From Psoroptes ovis (taxonomy: Eukaryota > Arthropoda > Arachnida > Sarcoptiformes > Psoroptidae), in contig PQWQ01000004.1 of the NCBI GenBank assembly GCA_002943765.1, forward strand, positions 1,054,001-1,118,000: a stretch of 64,000 bases of DNA, written 5' to 3'. This document shows positions 25,101 to 38,300 of this stretch, in pieces. The stretch's first letter is position 1. Each line of letters starts with the position of its first letter. The translations under genes and the position numbers were made by a program. The notes beneath the pieces are model-generated. The model was not told the DNA's origin. It saw nothing but the letters and a program-made list of their open reading frames with translations, and did not search any database.

Positions 25101-26434
25101 TACTCGTCATATGTCTCTGAGTACATTGACAATGGAAATAAATAAGAAATGAACTAAAACAGAAATACAGAGGAAAATATACTTGTAAGAAATATACATA
25201 CACAACAACACACTGGCAAAAGAGATGAATGATAATTTTACACGCAAAAACTCAAAAAACTCTTATGTGATATTTTATGACTCAAAATCATTTCATTTTT
25301 CTGAATCGTTTTCTTTGACTCATTTTCAATAAGAGAAAATAGCTGTATGTGTGTACTGCACAGCATATATTTTGAACTTATATATGATATTGTATCATTG
25401 TGTATTGGAAAATTTGTATTGGTGGAAAATACGCACAGAAAATCTATCATCTTGTAGCAGTTCATAGATTTGAAAAAAAATGATCAGTATTTTCCAGTAT
25501 TGAAAAAATCCAAAATTTCTAAGATGAAGCGCGAATAAAAGGCGCGGTTCCATCGTATTTCATCATTTGCCACCATTGCCGATCAACGGTGGTGGTGGCG
25601 GTATTGGTGATATTATCGATCATTTTTCAATGTTCAAAATGCTTGAAACTTGGTTCTGGTATTTTTTTTGTTTTGTTTTTACCCTCTCAAAAGTTATGGA
25701 AATATCCAACAACTGGAAAATAAAGGATATATACCTAGTGGTATTTTTTTCGGGTAAAAACTTGTGAGCAAGTTGTTGCTCTATTTGTCGTCGAAGTATG
25801 AATAAGGTCAATTATTTTTCAATTGAAAAAATTATCTTTGGATACACACACACACACACAAAGTTCGTCGTACGATGTAACTAAGAATTCATGGAGATAT
25901 ATAATATTTGTATCTACAAACATCTAGCTGGGATCTATCTGTACTCTTTTATATATCAATGAATGAATGGATGAACTGATGAATGAATTCATTGAACACA
26001 CATACACACACAATGAATCAATCAATCGAAACAACATTAACAACAACAGTAAATGTTCAAGATTCCTTCAAGTTGATTGAATTTGAATGGAAAACATGCG
26101 TAGACATGATAATTTTCAATTTAAAATAACCTAAACATACAACATATATACACGAATAGTAAAACACCGAATATCTGGTCGGTATGACCATGCCCGAATT
26201 GGACTTGTCCATTTGAATTTTGATTCAAATAATGATGATGATGATAATGTACGCCATTATCGTTCAGAATTTGAGAAAACCAAAACAAAAACCAGAACCA
26301 ATACCCAACTGAACCAACACCAGCACAACAAATATCAGCACCGATTTTTCCGAATTCTGTTCCTGAGAAAAAAAATTTCAATTTTAAATTCTTAAATCAT
26401 TATTATCATACTTATAACTTGTCTTAGGAATACA
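22152..26434. other. Gene-free spacer without intact mini-elements
   Basis: Over four kilobases with no intact mini-element (only a possible half-site near 23759) and no supported gene. It holds AT-rich spacer, CA and ATT repeats, and a small GC-richer patch at 25525-25625 whose status is unclear. Confidence 0.6.
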
Positions 26435-26514
26435 TTAGGTTGTCCGGAAAGTTTTTGCCGATTATATCGTAGGGAATTATTAGAAAATCGGCAAGAACTT
26501 TTCGGACAGCCTAA
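26435..26514 (+). mobile_element. 80-bp mini-element, core type A
   Basis: TTAGGTTGTCCGGAAAG, core GATTATATCGTAGGGAATTA, right end CTTTTCGGACAGCCTAA. Confidence 0.9.
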
Positions 26515-26633
26515 TAATTTTACGGGAAAAATTTTTCACAAAATAATTCCTCGAATTTAAGTTGAAAATTTTCAATAAATGAAAATAAATAAGGTATCAT
26601 TTGCCTTTTAAAAAGAAGAGGCTTTCAATTTAT

Positions 26634-26713
26634 TTAGGTTGTACGATAAGTTCTTACCAATTCTCGCATGATTTTCTACGATATTATCGGCCAGAACTTA
26701 TGGGACAACCCAA
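26634..26713 (-). mobile_element. 80-bp mini-element, core type A reversed
   Basis: TTAGGTTGTACGATAAG, core TTCTACGATATTATCGGCC, right end CTTATGGGACAACCCAA (type B style end). Confidence 0.8.
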
Positions 26714-28181
26714 TATTATCATAAATTTATTCTGCTGCTGATGTTGCTGCTGCTGGTACTGTTGTTGACATCATTGGCTGCTTAAATTATCACATTGAAA
26801 ATATATTTATGTGATTTCATATCATGATCGTTGTTATCATCATAGTGTTCATTGAAAGCATTTTCACTTATTTTATTTTTCGCTTTCAATAAGACCCTAA
26901 GAAAACTTGAAATAAAACCTTAGAAAAATTTTTGTGTGTCCCAATCTATTCATTGACGCCTACGTAATAATAATATGATATGATTTTGAATGATTCTTCT
27001 TCTTGCGAAATGTTTTTTTTTGGGAAAATGAATAAATGAATGAATGAATGCAATGAAAAGAACCATAGGAAAATGAATAAATAAAGAAATGAATACACGA
27101 GAAATTCTTATTTTTTTTATCATTCAATGAATGAATGATAAAAAAATAAATAAATAAATAGAAAGAATGGGAGAAAAATCAGATCAAATCAAATCATTAT
27201 TTACGATTATTTATTTATATTCTTAACATTATTATTGATATTTCTTATTTCAATAAATGTATTGGTTCAATGGTAAGATGTTGTGTAATAATAAGAATAA
27301 TGAAGAGAATCAAAAAAAAAAAAATGTAAGAATCAAAAATATAAGAAGAAAAATAAAAAAAACCTTTTTATAAAAACAATAAGAAATAATAACAAATAAC
27401 GAATAATAATAAAGGCAATAAAATGCATTTGAAAATAAGTGGTGGCACAATATATTCAATGAAATTCATGAAATTCAAAAATAAAATAAATATCCATTTG
27501 AATTTGAATTTGAATTTGAATTCTTTATTTTTGCTTTTGTTTTCTTGAATATAATCTTTGAATATATAAATTTTCTTTATTTATTTATTTATTTATTTAG
27601 GTTTCTTTATATTATTTTTATTCTTAATTGAAATTCTATTGATTTCTCTATTTTGAAAATCTATCGATATAATTCAATTCTATCCATATATATATATATA
27701 TTCGATTCCAAGATCTATGGACATCTATTGAATATCATTTATTTGATGAAATGTAATAAAATAAAATAAAAGGAAAGAAAATGAAGAAATATATACATCC
27801 ATTCATTCATTCATTCATTCATTCATTCATACATATAATAATGATTATTATATGATAATGATTTGTTTTATTGGCGTTATTTGATTCTTGAATTTATTTT
27901 TATTTTTCGATATTTTATTTGCTGCTGATAATGATTTTCATTATTATATTCAATATTATTATTATTATTATTCCAATTTGAATGTATCAATGAATGAATT
28001 TAACGAATGAATTTATGTTATGTATGCGTATACTGTTCATTTATTTATTCGGGGACAGAGTGTTTCATTTATATTAATAGTTATTGGTATTATTAGTATC
28101 ACTAGTATTTCAAATTCAATACATTTTAAATGTTATAAGGTTTTATAAACTATGAATCAAGTCTAAAGTAAGTCTATGATT

Positions 28182-28212
<31 letters not shown>

Positions 28213-29013
28213 CATTTTATTATGTCTATGAGTATCTTATTGATGAAACATTCTCGAACAATGAAATGTTTGTCCATGTTGAACTGTAAATTTTTCCGTT
28301 GAATCATTTGAATCATCTTAAAAAAGCCAACACTCTGGATACAAACACATAATACTAAATTCTGAATACAGATTAAATGATATGATTGGCCGATCCGGGT
28401 AAACATTAAGAGAGGAAATTTAAAAATTATTGATGCTTATTGATGATAATGATTTTTCCCGAATTTTTTTTTTGAAAATCATTATTTTGATGTTTGACCA
28501 TCAAATACCGATTGTCATATCATTATTACTTAATAGATTTTGTGTGTGTGTGTATGGGTACATCAAATTGTTTTATTTTATTTTGGTTTGAAACAAAAAT
28601 TATCGAAAAAAAAATATCGGTCGATGCTAAAATCATACATTTCGTCGAGGGTAATCACATATACATTGATGGGAGCAATAGTGGTGCTGATGATGGCGGT
28701 GGACCAACGAACCATGATGATGGTCAATGAACATAGTTTTAATAATAATAATAATAAAAATAATGACGACGATGATGATAATAAGGTTATAATCCTCTTT
28801 TGATTATTAAAAACAAGAACGAAAAAATGGAATAAAATGAAATACTGACTTAATATTTCATTTATTTTTTCTGGTATTTTGATTTGATTTTGAAAATGTT
28901 TGAGGATGCTGCTCTTTTTCTGTTGTTGTTGTTGTTGATCGTTTTCAAATCATTAATGGGTAATGTGTTTGTTTGTTGTTTCTGCTCTGATTTTTCAAGT
29001 AAATATCTATATA
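26714..29013. other. Gene-free AT-rich spacer
   Basis: Only simple repeats are seen, including an ATTC run near 27800 and an ATG/ATC run near 28190. The open frames at 28494-28803 follow GT and AAT repeats and are not believed. Confidence 0.6.
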
Positions 29014-29093
29014 TTAGGTTGTCCGAAAAGTTCTTGCCGATTTTCCAATGATTTTCTACGATATAAGCGGCAAAAACTTTCCGGAAAATCTAA
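29014..29093 (-). mobile_element. 80-bp mini-element, core type A reversed
   Basis: TTAGGTTGTCCGAAAAG, core TTCTACGATATAAGCGGC, right end CTTTCCGGAAAATCTAA. Confidence 0.85.
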
Positions 29094-29676
29094 TATTTCA
29101 TTCATATATAACCATGCATACCCTTAGCATCAATCGGTTTGTGCGTACAGTTCAATCAAGTGCAATGTTGAAATTATCATTTTTTGCCAATAAATTCAAG
29201 GGTTAGACCTCGAATCATACTTATACACACTAACACCGAGACTGCCATCTGTCGATGTTATTAGATGAGGGAAATGGATTTGAAAGTAAGAAAAATTGAT
29301 TTCAAATTGTCAAAATACTGCTAATTGATTGATAGGTGTATGAAAATGAGGTGGAAAATGTGTTTGATGCACATTTTCGTTTTGCTTAATCCACTAATAC
29401 TTATAATCTCTCCTTTTTTCTTGAATGGATTTTCGAAATTAATAATCTTTAGACTAATCAATCATAAAGATTTATTTCAAGGTACACACACTTTTTTAAA
29501 GCTTGAATAATGTGAGACAATAATACATAGTCACATTGCAATGAAATCATTGTCATTGAAAAATGTATTTTTGTCAGATAAAAATCTCTGATAAATCTCT
29601 TATATGAGGCATCAAATATAATTCGATGTATTCATTTTCTATTGTTTTTGACTGCATTAAAAATATACATCAAATA

Positions 29677-29756
29677 TTAGGTTGTCCGAAAAGTTTTTGC
29701 CGATTATATCGTAGGGAATCATGAGAAAATCGGCAAGAACTTATCGGACAACCTAA
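29677..29756 (+). mobile_element. 80-bp mini-element, reference copy of type A
   Basis: The cleanest copy and the one used as standard. It is 80 bp between two TA dinucleotides. The left arm is TTAGGTTGTCCGAAAAG then TTTTTGCCG; the core GATTATATCGTAGGGAATCA continues TGAGAAAATC; the right arm is GGCAAGAACTTATCGGAC then AACCTAA. The arms pair over about 30 bp but differ at fixed places: the left has GAAAAGTTTTTG where the right, inverted, has GATAAGTTCTTG. TA duplication and the TTRGGTTGTCC end resemble mariner-type DNA transposons. There is no coding capacity, so it is a non-autonomous MITE, and no source transposase lies in the window. Confidence 0.9.
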
Positions 29757-30439
29757 TACATAGTCATAATTATCAATGCATGTTATGCATCGTTTTTATT
29801 TAAATCAAAATAAATCAATAAAAAAAATATTTGGAGACATTTTTTTGTTTGTTTGTTTGTTTGGTATTTTAATGACTTTGAATATAATTTTGTAAATGAA
29901 TCAATCAAATACGAATGGAAATCAATCAAATTGAATTCGAATAGAAATTAATCACTGAAATTTGAAATTTCAGTTCATCGTTTGATTCGAACATATATTT
30001 ATTATCAAAATAAAAAAAAATCTGCAAATCTCGATATCACAAAACCAAACTAAACAACAGCAACAGTGAAAAATGTGTATCGTAGTTTCGTATTATCGTG
30101 CAACATATTTTCATTTGATATTTGTGCACTTCGTTGTGTTGTTTTTGATTAGAATTTTTAATCTAATATATATTTGTGAATGAATATGATTGTGTGTATG
30201 TGTGTTGTATGATGCTTTCGGTTTTATTTCATTTCATTTCTTGGCAAAAAACAATATTCATAAAATTATTTACCAGAAAAAAAAAATGAATAAAAACTAA
30301 TATTTCACATTGCATTGGTTAAATGCATTTGCACCAAACATTTGTTGCTTCGAGTTGATCGTTATTTTTATTTTTCTGGCATTATATGTTTGTGAATGAT
30401 TTGAGAAAAACTTTGATTGAAAAATTTAATTATTAAAAA
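29757..30439. other. Upstream region of the LRR gene
   Basis: AT-rich sequence between a mini-element and the LRR start codon. It presumably holds the promoter and 5' leader. No convincing TATA or initiator could be singled out. Confidence 0.4.
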
Positions 30440-31919
30440 ATGAAATTAAAATTTGATTCATTGATTTTAAGGATTATTTTACCGTTATTGATCATCACAT
30501 CGATCAATGATGCATCAATAATCATTGACCCTAATAATAATGGTAAAATTAATCAATGGTCATCTGAGGAACAATTTTGTGATAATATTCTACAACCATG
30601 CCATTGTTTGGTTGATATTGAAACAAATTTATTAAGGTTTGTCAGCCATTTCATTAATGTTGATTTCATTTTAAAATCAAGTTTCTTATTCTAAAAATTA
30701 TCAATTAAAATAGTGTCGATTGTAACGGTGAACATGATGATAATGATGGGAAAAATTTTAATGACATTTTGACGAGAATCGCATTATCAATCGATCACAT
30801 TGTTTTTGATGAATTAATTATTCGTAATTTTCATCATATACAAACAATAAATCTGACAAAATTGCAACGAAATTCAATTAAAACAATTCGTATATTTAAT
30901 TGTACTGAATTAAAACAAATGATTTATGATGAAGATTATCGAAATAATAATAATGATCATAATCACCTAAATAATAATAATGATAACGATTCAATGAACA
31001 AAAAATCTGTGAAACAAAACTTGTCAAATTCATTGATTGAAATTGAATTTGCCAATAATTATGCGATCGATTCGAATGAATTATTCGAGGTAAGAATTGA
31101 ATCAAGATTGAGAATTAGAGCAAATAACTTTGCCTGCTATGAATGAGTATGGATTTTCCAAGTGTAAAACTTCGAATCAAATCAACTCTGAAATGCTAAT
31201 TTATGTTAATCATTTGATATACAGAGTTTCAAGTTTTAATTCAGAGTTTTGAAATTGATTTTCGTAGTTTCAAATGCAATTTTCAACCGTAAAATTACAA
31301 AATTCAACTTTAAAACTACGAAAATTAGTTTTAAAACCTTCAATTAAAACTTGAAACCCTGTAATTATGATTATAATTAATTTTAATTTAATTAAATCAA
31401 ATTTTCTCATTTCATTTCATTTCTTTTATTCATTTAACAACGACGAATAATCAATAAACAAAAACTAAATGGCAGTTTTTATATAAATTCCCTTATTTAA
31501 AATCAATAATTCTAAGTTCAATTCATTATAATGAAATGCCAATATTTAATCATACGAATAATAATAATCAATGTTTACCATGGAAACGTTTAATATTGAA
31601 TCATGATTCATGTGAAAATTATGAATCCATCGATGATGATGATGATGAAAAAAATCGACCAAAATTGAAAATTTTAAATTCAAATCATTTCAGATATTTA
31701 TGCAATATACAATGGCTGGATTTATCATGTATGAATATTCAATATATAAATCCAGCATCAATATGGACATTATGTAAATATGTTACAGAAAATAATAGTA
31801 AAAATCAATTGCAGGAACAAACAAATACACATATACACATTGATCTTAGTTATAATCATCTGGAATCATTAAATTTAGATCAATTCATTAATGATCCAAA
31901 TGTACTTATTGAAATTTGA
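30440..31919 (+). CDS. Small secreted leucine-rich-repeat protein, 3 exons
   Basis: Exons 30440-30636, 30714-31089 and 31476-31919 give 338 residues. The first ATG opens a signal peptide (MKLKFDSLILRIILPLLII). A cysteine cluster (FCDNILQPCHC, then VDCNG once exon 1 joins exon 2 through a split Ser codon) has the form of an LRR N-terminal cap. Exons 2 and 3 hold irregular leucine-rich repeats, for example IQTINLTKLQRNSIKTI, CNIQWLDLSCMNIQYI and IDLSYNHLESLNL, broken by Asn/Asp runs. Borders: AAG-GTTTGT to AATAG; GAG-GTAAGA to GGCAG. The chain stops inside the last repeat, with no C-terminal cap or membrane segment, so it is short for an extracellular LRR protein. It may be a small secreted binding protein, a truncated receptor copy, or a model missing a 3' exon. 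Target unknown. Intron 2 carries a second-family mini-element. Confidence 0.65.
31222..31369. mobile_element. Tc1-like mini-element, second family, copy 2
   Basis: Lies in intron 2 of the LRR gene. The left arm CAGAGTTTCAAGTTTTAATT continues to GATTTTCGTAG; the right arm ends AAACTTGAAACCCTG. Inverted, the ends differ at one of the first ten bases (CAGRGTTTCA). TA flanks both sides. Arms are about 55 bp with a short centre. A CAG-starting end at TA fits Tc1/mariner; no coding capacity. Confidence 0.7.
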
Positions 31920-32017
31920 TAATTCATAAAACAGGAAAAAATGGGTGATGAAAGGGTTAAAATTTCAACAAAATTATTCGAAAATTTTGAAAACTCGAAA
32001 AAACTCAAGAAACTTCA

Positions 32018-32023
32018 AATAAA
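32018..32023 (+). terminator. Poly(A) signal, LRR gene
   Basis: AATAAA about 100 bp after the LRR stop codon. Confidence 0.45.
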
Positions 32024-32242
32024 CACAGAAATTCTTCAGAAATTCATTTATTTATTTAAAAAAATATAAATTTATAAATATTCATTTTCATTTGTTTATT
32101 TGCATATTTGTATACATTTTTGAAAAAAATATAACAATCATTTCATACAAATTTTTTTCCATAAATTTCAAATAAAAACATAACAAAATTACACGTGTAT
32201 TTTATCACAGTTTTTTTTGTATTATAAATAATGTTTTATATA

Positions 32243-32324
32243 TTAAGGTTGTCCAAAAAATTCTTGCCAATTTTCCAGCTATTTAACTACGATATAATCG
32301 GCAAAAACTTTTCGGACAAACTAA
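32243..32324 (-). mobile_element. 80-bp mini-element, core type A reversed
   Basis: TTAAGGTTGTCCAAAAAA, core AACTACGATATAATCGGC, right end CTTTTCGGACAAACTAA. Confidence 0.85.
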
Positions 32325-32587
32325 ATATTTTCTTCAGCTACTTTCATCTATCAGTGTTTTTTTGTTTATTTATAATGAAATTATTATTATTATTATTATT
32401 ATCATTATTATTAAAAATTAATAATATAAAAAGATATGAAGAATGAAAAAATTATGATATGCAAATTATTCATTATTATTAATAATATTATTTTCCTTCA
32501 TTTCATTTCGGTACAAAAGCAAAAATTTCTCATTAAATTTTCGATTTAATAAAATGAGTGAAACGAAAATACGCAGCGAAAAAATAA

Positions 32588-35312
32588 TCAATCATTTTTG
32601 TTGGTAAATGAAGACGAAGAAGACGGAGAAGAAGAAGAAGAAGAAGAAAGTTTACGAAATTCGGGAAAATATTCCAACATGAATGCTTCAATGAATTCCT
32701 GTATTTGTCGGTCGTTGGTTTTTGTTGGTGTTATCGTTGTCGGTCGTTGTTGTTGTTGTTGTTGTTCGGGGATAATGAAAAGGGAAAAATGGGATGAAAA
32801 GAAGAAAAAAAAGAAAAAAAATGAAATTTTCATAAATAAAATTTTTTTTTTCAAAAGAAAAATCGATTCAAATTTCTGTTCATTGTTTGGCTGGTGTTGC
32901 TTGGTTTGTTGTTGGTTAAATTAACCAAACAACAACAGCAGCAGCAGCCAAACAATAATAAATAAGAATTTGTAAGGATCGCAAGGATTTGTACGGGGAA
33001 AATATGAGAAATTATTTGAAAATTTTGTTTTAGAAACAATAATAAATGATAAATAAATATTTAGGTTGTCCGAAAAGTTTTTGCCGATTATATCGTTGGG
33101 GAATTACAAGAAAATTAGCAAGAACTTATCGGACAAACTAAAAAAATAAATAAATAAACATCAAAAAAAACTTACATAAATAAGATGTTTATTAAGTTTT
33201 TGATATTGTAATATATCATAACATTTGTTTAGGCCACGATCAATATTTTCTTGTCCAATTAAATGATTAATGATTGTCGGTGTTGCAGCAAATAATAATT
33301 GTTTTGCTAATATTTGCAATTTTCGTTCTTTAATCGATTCTTCAGGATCTTCAACCACCGATGATGATGTTGTTGTTGTTGGTGCTGTTGCTGATGATGA
33401 TTTTGTTTGTAATTTTATCTGATGTTGTCCGGGTTTATTGTTGTAAGCATTTGTATCATCAGAATGTTCATTTGAAACATGAATTGATGGGAAAATTTCT
33501 GATGATTGCTGAGGCTGTTGTTTTGATGATATCGATTCATTAGATTGATGAAAATTTGAAGAATTAAATTGTTTGGCACAGTCATTATCGACATAATTAT
33601 CATTATTATTAATGTTATTATTGTTTTCATTATTATTATCGATGACAAATTCTTCAAAAGCAGTGAATGTTGTTGGCGTAGCCGGCGTTGTTGCCGTTGT
33701 AGCCGCCAATGTTTGATCATTTTCTAATGAACACAATAAATGATTCAATTCTTCCAAATATATATCGATTTGATTTGTTTCATCAATTTTCTCATTATTT
33801 GTCGGTCGTTGTCGATTATTTTTTAATTTTCCATTCATCATTGATTGTGTTCTCATAGTTGTTATCGATGATGATGATGTTTGTTTTAATGAATTTTTCA
33901 ACATTGTCTCCAAATGAACATTTATCATTGATAATAATCGAAATACATTTTGTTCAGTAAATAATGATTCCAGAAATTGTTTATATGGACGTGATATTTT
34001 CGCTGAACCAATAATAAATAGCCGCATAACAAACATCAGCAAACGGCGTAATGTTCGCGTAACTGTATTACCTTTTAATTCAAAAATATCGATCAATAAT
34101 TGAAAAAATGGTTCAAATAATTGTGTTTCATCTAATGACATTAACAATAATGGTGTTTCATCATAATAATAATCATCATCATTCATAATGGTATTGTTCA
34201 ATATTTTATCCATATTGTTTGTCATAGATGATGATGATAACTGCTGTTGCTGTTGTTGTCGAAATATATTTAAAAATATATTATTTACATTAACAACACT
34301 ATTGTTTAGAACAATATCCAATATATTGGTCGATGATGAAATTGATGCCGATTGACAATCATCATGACCATTATTATTTTGTTCCAATAAATGTACATTA
34401 AATAAACGAAATTGTTTTCGATTTTTTGTTGATAATGATGATATTGATGATGATGATGATGATAACATATGATTATCACCATCATTATTGTTGTTGGTGG
34501 TGGTGGCGTTGGCTGCAGACAATGATATAATATTGTTCTTATAACATTGTTGACATAATAAAAATTTTGTCACATTAATTTCATTATCAGTATATTTATT
34601 GAATTTATATAATTGTTGTAAACAATAATCAAAACAATGTTTAGATGTTTTTTCCATCAATAATGAACGTATTTGTGCGAAAAATAAACGACTAGTTAAA
34701 CTATATTTATCAATGATTGTATCATCATCATTGTCATTATCATCATCGTTTTTCAATGTATTTTCATAATTATCTTGATCATCACCCTCATTTTCATTGT
34801 TATTATTGTCATTATCATTGATTTGTTGAGCTTGAAAATCCATATTGGTTACCAAATGTTCAATCAATACTGGATCATAATCGAATAACATATTGAATAG
34901 ATATATTTGTACCAAGTGATTTAGATTAGCATCATCATCATTTGTTTCGAATAAATATTCAAACAGATAGCATCTAAGACAATGTTGTGGATCGACAAAT
35001 TTCATTTTTGATTTTATTATTTCATCATAACCAATAAGGTTCAAGAAACTTGTAGATTTTACCACCAATTCTTGTGCTGTTATTTGCTGAAACAATATAT
35101 TGAATAATTTTTCTGCACGTTTCATTAAATGATCAATAGGGCTATATTTTTTATCATTTTCAGGCGTCACAGTACGATCACCAAGTAATTCGAATGCATC
35201 GAAACCAACATCCAATTCATCATGATCATTTAATAATTTTTTGAATGAAATTGTTTGATTCTCGCTTTGATCGTTTTGTGATTTGATAATATTTTTGAAA
35301 AAATTTTTAGGC

Positions 35313-35343
<31 letters not shown>

Positions 35344-38300
35344 TCAAACGTGAAACCATTGAACGATTCAATTGTCGTATTTCATTCAATATTTGATTTG
35401 TACTTTGTAGAAATTTTTGCAAAATTTTTTGCTCTGAATTCAGCACATTTTTGTTGGCAAATCTTATAGTGAAATTGTTTCTGATTTCCGAGCTATTCAT
35501 CATTTTTGATGGCGTAGATGTTGAAAATGTATCGACAATTTTTCCATTATCACCTGTATGTCTTTGTTGTAAATGATCATTGATAACGGTTAAATAATTA
35601 TGCAATTTAAATCGATTCAAATATATAATGAAACGTAAAAATGATCGTATTGATTGTAAATAAAATTGTTGCAATTGTTCAAATGACAATTCGATAGACC
35701 ATTGATATGACCAATTGGACATCATATCATTACGAACGTTTGTTGGTAATAATAATTTTTTCATTTGATTATAATCATAATTATATTGAAAACGTGATAG
35801 CAATGCTGTTATGTTTAATTGAAACAATAAATTTACATTTGGATTCGATGATGTTGTCGTTGTTTTCACCGATAATGCTGATGATGATTTAAGCTTTTTT
35901 TCAGTTAAATTATTAACAAATAAATTCTCGACAAATGACATTATTTTCGATTCAGTTGTATTGGCTGTTGATGATTGTAATATTTGTTCATAATCATTCC
36001 GGTAACGGCATTCAGTTATTACACAGCTAAAATCAGCATTTAACCAACAAAATGAACGTGTCAATATACGATGTAAACGATCGATTGAATTTTTTAATTT
36101 TTCAATATCGCTTGAAATTATTCGAAATAAATCGTTGTAAATTTGATTTGCTGATGATTCATAGCGTTCACTATCATTCATATTGTTTATAATATTTTTG
36201 ATCCAACATTTCAATCTTAATCGAATGATTAATAACAGTTTCACAGTGGAAAGATAACAAAATGGAAATTCAATTGAATTGAATAACATACGACGATTTT
36301 TATTCAAATCAATGACTTTCTTTTCAATTTTCTTATAATTTGATGATGATTTAAGCATTATTTTATTTAATGGTCTCAATCGTAATGCATGATTTAGTCG
36401 TTTATTATTATTTTCATTGTTATTATCCTGATAACGACGATTACACCATCGTTCACGTGGTAATTCATTGCCATAATCGGTATACATCTTTGGATTTGTT
36501 TGACGTTTTTCAAAATATTCGGTCAATAATTGATCATATTGTTGTGAAATCAGGAATTGTGGATAAAATTCTTGATGAAAACAATCGAATAATATTTTTT
36601 CCAATTTTACCAATATATCTAAATAATGATACCAATCAATTCTTTTATGTAAATAAAATGATTTCGACATTTGATGTGCATAATGGAAAGTTTTCAACAA
36701 AGAAATTTCATCATCATCATCATTTTGATAAAGATTAAAATTTTCAACCGATAAATCTATTGAATCAATTTCAATATCACCAAGTAAAAATCTTTCCAAT
36801 GACATCATTAATTCAGGTGATAGTGACAGAAATTGTCGCGAAAATGTATACGAAAAACGTTGATCAATAATCAATATGAATATTTGTTTGAAAGATTTTT
36901 CAAATGCATCATGTAATATTTTGAGGCAGTTATTATCATTTTCTTCATCATTTTTGAATTGTGCCCATAGTAAGAAATTTTCAAAAATCGTTTGTAAATT
37001 TTCCCAAAATTCCAATAAATAAACAGTACAATCGACTAGTAGAACATCTTTACGAAATTTCATCAATGATGAACGTTTGGTGGTCGCTGGATCAGTTTGC
37101 AACAATGATTGCTGCAGAAATGTTTTGAAATATTCACGAAAATTTTTATTCAACATTATTTGATGGAATTTAAATATTTTCTTATGACTTGGTTCACGAT
37201 TTCGTTTCATTCTAGGCTGCTGGTGTTGTTGTTGCTTGTCTTGATCATCATCATTATCATTGAATGATGATTGTAACAATGAATCATCTAATGAATTGGA
37301 TCGTATGATGTCCGATGGAATCGATAGATTATCAAAGCTAAAGCGACGCTGTTCCTTGATCTGTTGTTGTTGTTTTTGTTCATCATGATTAGCTTTATTT
37401 TCTTGTTTTAAAAAATCAGAATCCAATACCGGACCATCAACATATTGTTCATCTTGATGTTTTGGCAACAATTCAGCCAATGTTCGTTTACGTATTTGGA
37501 TTTTCTGTTCACATAATGTTTTAGCGAAACGTAATCGCACGATTAAACGTTTAATATTTTTTTCTTGTTTAAATTTTTTAAATTTCAAATTTATTTGACC
37601 ATGAAAACAAAAATTATCATTTTTTTCGGATGAATTGGAGCTTGTTTTTGAATATAGCTGCGTTTGACGTTGTTTATCGTTATCGATTTGTGAAACAACA
37701 GCTGCATCCAATATTTCGGCAATTAATTTTAATCGTATATGTTTCAATAATTTAATATTATTACATTTATCAATTAATTCATATAAATGATCAAAATCAT
37801 TATTCTGTATACATTGTTTTGCTTCATTTAATATGAACACATTTTTTTTACGACCAAAATATTCATAATAATTGTCGTCGTTGTTGTCGTCATCATCATT
37901 GCCATTGGATTCATCTGAAGAACTAGAATCATTATCATCAAAGGAATTTTCTTCATCATTATCCACTTTTAAATTATTATTATTATTGAAATGATCATAA
38001 AATAGTAAATCTTTCAACAAAAAATATTGTTTCAATATTTTTACAATTTGATAATTTATTATTTTCGGTTGAGTTATCAAATCAATCATGTCGAATAATA
38101 TTTTACTTAAAATTTCGATTAAAAATAGCCGAATCGTTTGTGAATTTTGTATTGTCGATAGTTTCGATTCAGCAGATGTAGATGAATATTGATTACGAAA
38201 ACCACGATTAATATCATCAAATAATGTTGTTATAATGAAATTTGTTAAATTTTTAATCAATTTCTTTTCCAAATCAATATCGAATAAATGTGATGCTAAT

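Larger units (their letters stand above)
31920..32587. other. Convergent 3' spacer
   Basis: Space between the ends of the LRR gene and the sorting-nexin gene. It holds a poly(A) signal for the LRR gene, one mini-element and ATT repeats. Confidence 0.6.

Noticed and set aside
28494..28803. Two overlapping frames of 78 and 87 codons
   Set aside because: Both depend on GT and AAT/GAT repeats and contradict each other in frame.
32598..32924. 108-codon frame with Cys and Lys runs
   Set aside because: It overlaps the last exon and intron of the sorting-nexin gene on the other strand and comes from CAG/GAA-type repeats.
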